From an uncultured Dokdonella sp. (GTDB taxonomy: Bacteria; Pseudomonadota; Gammaproteobacteria; Xanthomonadales; Rhodanobacteraceae): a stretch of 64,000 nucleotides of DNA. The position numbers were made by a program, and so were the translations under genes. Positions 61,147 through 64,000 of this stretch are shown here, in pieces. Location of the stretch: positions 37,309 through 101,308 of the forward strand of contig CAKSZY010000007.1 in the NCBI GenBank assembly GCA_934526015.1, in the 5' to 3' direction. The number at the start of each line of letters is the position of its first letter. Positions within the stretch are counted from its first letter, which is position 1. Below the pieces are notes generated by a model. That model searched no databases. It had not been told where the DNA came from and saw only the letters and a list, made by a program, of their open reading frames with translations.

Positions 61147-64000
61147 ATGATGGTGCAGCGGATGATGTGGGCGATGGTGCTGGGTTTTCTCCTGGCGTGG
61201 ACGATCGGACCGGTGATCGCCGCCGAGGGAGTGCAGTCACCGCCGATGCTGGCAGGCGATGAAGCGCCGGGCGATCCGGGGAATCCCGGAACCGACCCCG
61301 TCGACGACGACCCGCCCGGCGACGACGACGATCCCGGCGGTTTGCCGACCCGGCCGCCCGGCGAATCCGAGGCCTATCAGGAATACGGCGAGCGCCTGCG
61401 CAGCTGGCAGGAAGTCTCGCCGCTGTCGTCCGATGTGTTCGGCGACAGCGTCAACCTGCACGACGGCCAGACCACGTTCTCGAGCGTCGATGTCGACGTC
61501 CCGGGCAACGGATTGCCGCTGCAGGTGCGTCGGCGTCTCGCGATCACCCTCGAGAACGCCTTCGAGCAGACGTATGGCGGCTTCGGAAACTGGGAGATTG
61601 ACGTCCCGCACCTCACGGTGATGCTTCCAATCGATGGTCCATCCGCTGCGTGGAGCCAGCGATGCAGCACGATGTTCCAGCCGCCCGAGGGAAGCTACAA
61701 CTCCAACTTCTGGCTGCAGGACATCTGGTCGGGCGTGCGTGTCCATGTCCCCGGTGGCATCGACAGCGAGCTTTACTACCTGCCCGGCAGCGCCTCGTCG
61801 ATCCATCCCACGGGCGATGGCCACATCTATCGGTGGACCACCAGCGATTACAGCGTGTTCCGCTGCCTCGGCTCCGGGACCAACGAAGCGTTCCTCATGA
61901 CCACCCCGGAAGGCGTCAAGTACACCTTCGACGTCCTGACCCCGCGCACGCTGGGCACGATGCGAGCGCCCGTGTCCGGTATTCCCGGCGCCTCGGTGCC
62001 CCAGGGCCGCAAGCGCGTCTATCTTCTTGCGTCTGAGGTCGAGGATCGGCACGGCAACCGGATCGTTTACACCTACAACAACAACGGACATCCGGAGTTC
62101 ATCCGCGCCTACCCCGCCGGGTCGGGCACCGCAGACCGCGAGATCGCGTTGACGTATGCGGGAAGCGGCGTCAGCGAGCGGGTCAGCACGGTAGTGGCCC
62201 ACGGACGCACCTGGACTTACGACTACGTGTCCTCCTCGGCCCTGCTCCAGTACGTCAACCTGCCGACCGATTCGGATATTCCAGCTTCACTGAAGCCCCG
62301 CTGGCAGTATCAATATGCAGGCACGCGCATCATCCAGCCGCAAGTATGGAGTGACGGCGGAGGCGACAATTGCGTCGGCGCTCCCAAGGATAACGGCAGC
62401 TACACGTTGACGATCACCCATCCCGGTGGTGCCACCGGCCAGTTCGAGTTCGCCTACCACCGCCTGTACCGGTCGGGCGTGCCCGAGCACAGCGCCTGCG
62501 TACTGGATGACCACTCCTCGATGGGCGGCGACTACAAGCTCGTCATCCCCAATTTTGCCGACAACTTTGCCCTGCAGACCAAGACCGTCACCGGCGCGGG
62601 GCTGTCGCCGATGACCTGGCAGTACGGCTACGACATGTCGCACGGCGGCTCGCCCGGGGCAGGCCCGCTGCCGTTGTGTGATGACCTGACGATCATCTGC
62701 GCAACCCAGCGGGCGCATCGCTGGGTATCCGTCCTCGAGCCGGACGGCTCCGCAACCCTTCACCAGTTCGGCATCAAGTTCCAGCAGAACTTCGGCCGCC
62801 TGCTGGCGACCGAGACCTACGACAAGCCGATCTCGCCGACGATTCCTGGTCCCCTGTTGAGCACCGCCGCGACGACCTACTTCAGCGGCACGCCCTCGGT
62901 CTTCCCCAACCGCTACGGCCTGCAGAACGGTGTCGACGACGACATCCACGGCTACATCCGCCCGGTGACCATGCAGTCGCAGACCCGCCAGGGCGTGACC
63001 TTCAGCGCGACGAACGACAGTTTCGACGGCTACGCCCGCCCGCTGCAGGTGACCCGGTCGAGCACGCTGGGTTACAGCCGCACCGAGACGACGGTCTACA
63101 AGGACAAGACCTCGCCCACCGGCGGTGCGGCGAACGTGTGGATCCTCGGCCGCATCCAGTCGGTCCAGGTCGACGGCGCCCTGCCGCTGGCGGAGGCCTA
63201 CACCTACGACCCGGCCACCCTGGACCGCTGGACCGAGACCCGCTTCGGGAAGCTGCGTCGTTCGCTGAACTGGAACGGCGACGGCACGCTGCACACGGTG
63301 CAGGACGGCGCCAGCCAGCCCACCACGTTGACCAACTACTACCGCGGCGTGCCGAGGAAGATCACCTACGCCGACACGACCTTCCAGGAAGCCGGGGTCA
63401 ACGCTTTCGGCCAGATCGAGTGGGTCAAGAACGAACGGGGCGACACGACGAGCTACGCCTATACCGCCGACGGACGCTGGTCGGGCATCGCCTATCCGGG
63501 CGGCGACAGCGTGGCCTGGAACGCCACGGCGGTGTCCTTCCACCCGACCACGGACGGCAGCCTCGGCGTCGGCGGCACGCATTGGCGCCAGACGATCACC
63601 ACCGGCACCGGCCGCAAGACCACCGAGTTCGATGCACTATGGCGCCCGCTGGTGACACTGGAAGAAGACACCACAAACCCGGCGACGAAGCGCTATCAGG
63701 CGCGCGCGTTCGACCATGCCGGCCGCGAGACCTTCGCCTCGTACCCGCAGGCGAGCCTCGGCGCGACGACCACGGGCACGAGCACGGACTATGACGGCCT
63801 CGGCCGGCCGACCCAGATCCTCGCGGCGAGCGAACTGGGGGCGCTGTCGACGACGTTCGCCTACCTGTCGAACTTCCGGACTCAGGTGACCAACCCGCGG
63901 AATTTCGACACGACGACGAGCTTCAAGGCCTTCGACACCCCCAGCGAAGACTGGCCGGTGGAGATCGACGACCCGGTCGGCTTGACGTCCATCGACCGCG
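61147..64000 (+). CDS. RHS-repeat surface/toxin-type protein, cut by window end
   Basis: The frame is open from ATG 61147 to the end of the window (more than 951 residues). A signal peptide (MMWAMVLGFLLAWTIGPVIAA) is followed by an Asp/Pro-rich low-complexity stretch (DDDPPGDDDDPGG, residues about 45-70), then a large beta region (GDSVNLHDGQTTFSSVDVDVPG, EGVKYTFDVLT, DRHGNRIVYTYNNNG). RHS/YD-repeat-like units appear near the end (ERGDTTSYAYTADG, TDYDGLGRPTQILA). This is the architecture of secreted RHS proteins that often end in a polymorphic toxin domain; the C-terminus is outside the window. ATGs at 61147 and 61150 are adjacent; the GGAGAACATG context offers a site. Confidence 0.88.
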   Translation, partial: MMVQRMMWAMVLGFLLAWTIGPVIAAEGVQSPPMLAGDEAPGDPGNPGTDPVDDDPPGDDDDPGGLPTRPPGESEAYQEYGERLRSWQEVSPLSSDVFGDSVNLHDGQTTFSSVDVDVPGNGLPLQVRRRLAITLENAFEQTYGGFGNWEIDVPHLTVMLPIDGPSAAWSQRCSTMFQPPEGSYNSNFWLQDIWSGVRVHVPGGIDSELYYLPGSASSIHPTGDGHIYRWTTSDYSVFRCLGSGTNEAFLMTTPEGVKYTFDVLTPRTLGTMRAPVSGIPGASVPQGRKRVYLLASEVEDRHGNRIVYTYNNNGHPEFIRAYPAGSGTADREIALTYAGSGVSERVSTVVAHGRTWTYDYVSSSALLQYVNLPTDSDIPASLKPRWQYQYAGTRIIQPQVWSDGGGDNCVGAPKDNGSYTLTITHPGGATGQFEFAYHRLYRSGVPEHSACVLDDHSSMGGDYKLVIPNFADNFALQTKTVTGAGLSPMTWQYGYDMSHGGSPGAGPLPLCDDLTIICATQRAHRWVSVLEPDGSATLHQFGIKFQQNFGRLLATETYDKPISPTIPGPLLSTAATTYFSGTPSVFPNRYGLQNGVDDDIHGYIRPVTMQSQTRQGVTFSATNDSFDGYARPLQVTRSSTLGYSRTETTVYKDKTSPTGGAANVWILGRIQSVQVDGALPLAEAYTYDPATLDRWTETRFGKLRRSLNWNGDGTLHTVQDGASQPTTLTNYYRGVPRKITYADTTFQEAGVNAFGQIEWVKNERGDTTSYAYTADGRWSGIAYPGGDSVAWNATAVSFHPTTDGSLGVGGTHWRQTITTGTGRKTTEFDALWRPLVTLEEDTTNPATKRYQARAFDHAGRETFASYPQASLGATTTGTSTDYDGLGRPTQILAASELGALSTTFAYLSNFRTQVTNPRNFDTTTSFKAFDTPSEDWPVEIDDPVGLTSIDR

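Overview
The window is a high-GC, densely packed stretch of a bacterial chromosome. Gene content and protein style point to a gammaproteobacterium of the Xanthomonadales, most like Rhodanobacteraceae/Dokdonella. The grounds are an aryl-polyene/xanthomonadin-type gene cluster, the proteobacterial dedicated sortase system, the bioB/bioF/bioH/bioC set, a REP hairpin of the type common in xanthomonads and pseudomonads, and secreted proteins ending in a short ...FADGFE/D-like tail. This placement is inferred from gene content only.

Layout. 0.1-3 kb: small secreted or membrane proteins. 3-7.1 kb: a SWIM/SNF2 helicase and a small protein. 7.1-9.6 kb: a BaeR/BaeS-like two-component pair. 9.7-16 kb: a dedicated sortase locus, with the class GN sortase, an 87-residue small protein and the VIT/vWA sortase target on the minus strand, and the response regulator and histidine kinase diverging on the plus strand. 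16-19 kb: a HigBA toxin-antitoxin pair and two related secreted BNR-like beta-propeller proteins. 19-23.8 kb: a cNMP-binding/patatin protein, oligopeptidase A and a GNAT acetyltransferase. 23.9-27.1 kb: ExeA/GspA, GspB and a rhomboid protease. 27.2-30.6 kb: a metallo-beta-lactamase/beta-CASP RNase and a thymidine-phosphorylase-like enzyme, preceded by an internally collapsed PRPP-synthetase gene. 30.7-37.7 kb: ComF, a type II NADH dehydrogenase and biotin synthesis (bioB, then a coupled bioF-unknown-bioH-bioC operon). 37.8-52.2 kb: an aryl-polyene/xanthomonadin-like cluster in three blocks. These are a plus-strand operon (ketosynthase, chain-length-factor-like protein, glycosyltransferase, CPA2 antiporter, halogenase-like flavoprotein), a minus-strand block (membrane protein, dehydratase, acyltransferase, LolA-like carrier, MMPL exporter, second dehydratase, ketoreductase), and a second halogenase-like flavoprotein. 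No acyl carrier protein or aryl-CoA/ACP ligase is visible, so the cluster is incomplete here or continues elsewhere. 52.3-60.4 kb: a lone barstar-like protein, gamma-glutamyltransferase, a PGPGW membrane protein, DinB, a degenerate GGDEF-EAL regulator and TrpE. 60.4-64 kb: a truncated nucleotidyltransferase gene and the start of an RHS-repeat protein cut by the window edge.

The most unusual signal is in the gene junctions. Four intergenic regions (about 7.2-7.5, 13.5-14.0, 45.05-45.2 and 58.67-58.88 kb) have the same architecture: a G-rich low-complexity arm (GGGGCTA/GGGGCGA units), about 80-110 bp of different centre, and a complementary C-rich arm. In three of the four, the upstream gene's stop codon lies in the G arm and the downstream start codon abuts or lies in the C arm without a Shine-Dalgarno. 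In the fourth, the upstream response regulator has lost its stop and reads through the repeat. A second repeat family built from CACGGAG arms occupies other junctions. A 284-bp element at 50178-50461 has an outer 29-bp inverted repeat enclosing two further perfect inverted repeats, a three-way-junction topology, and one of its ends recurs alone at 31103-31140.
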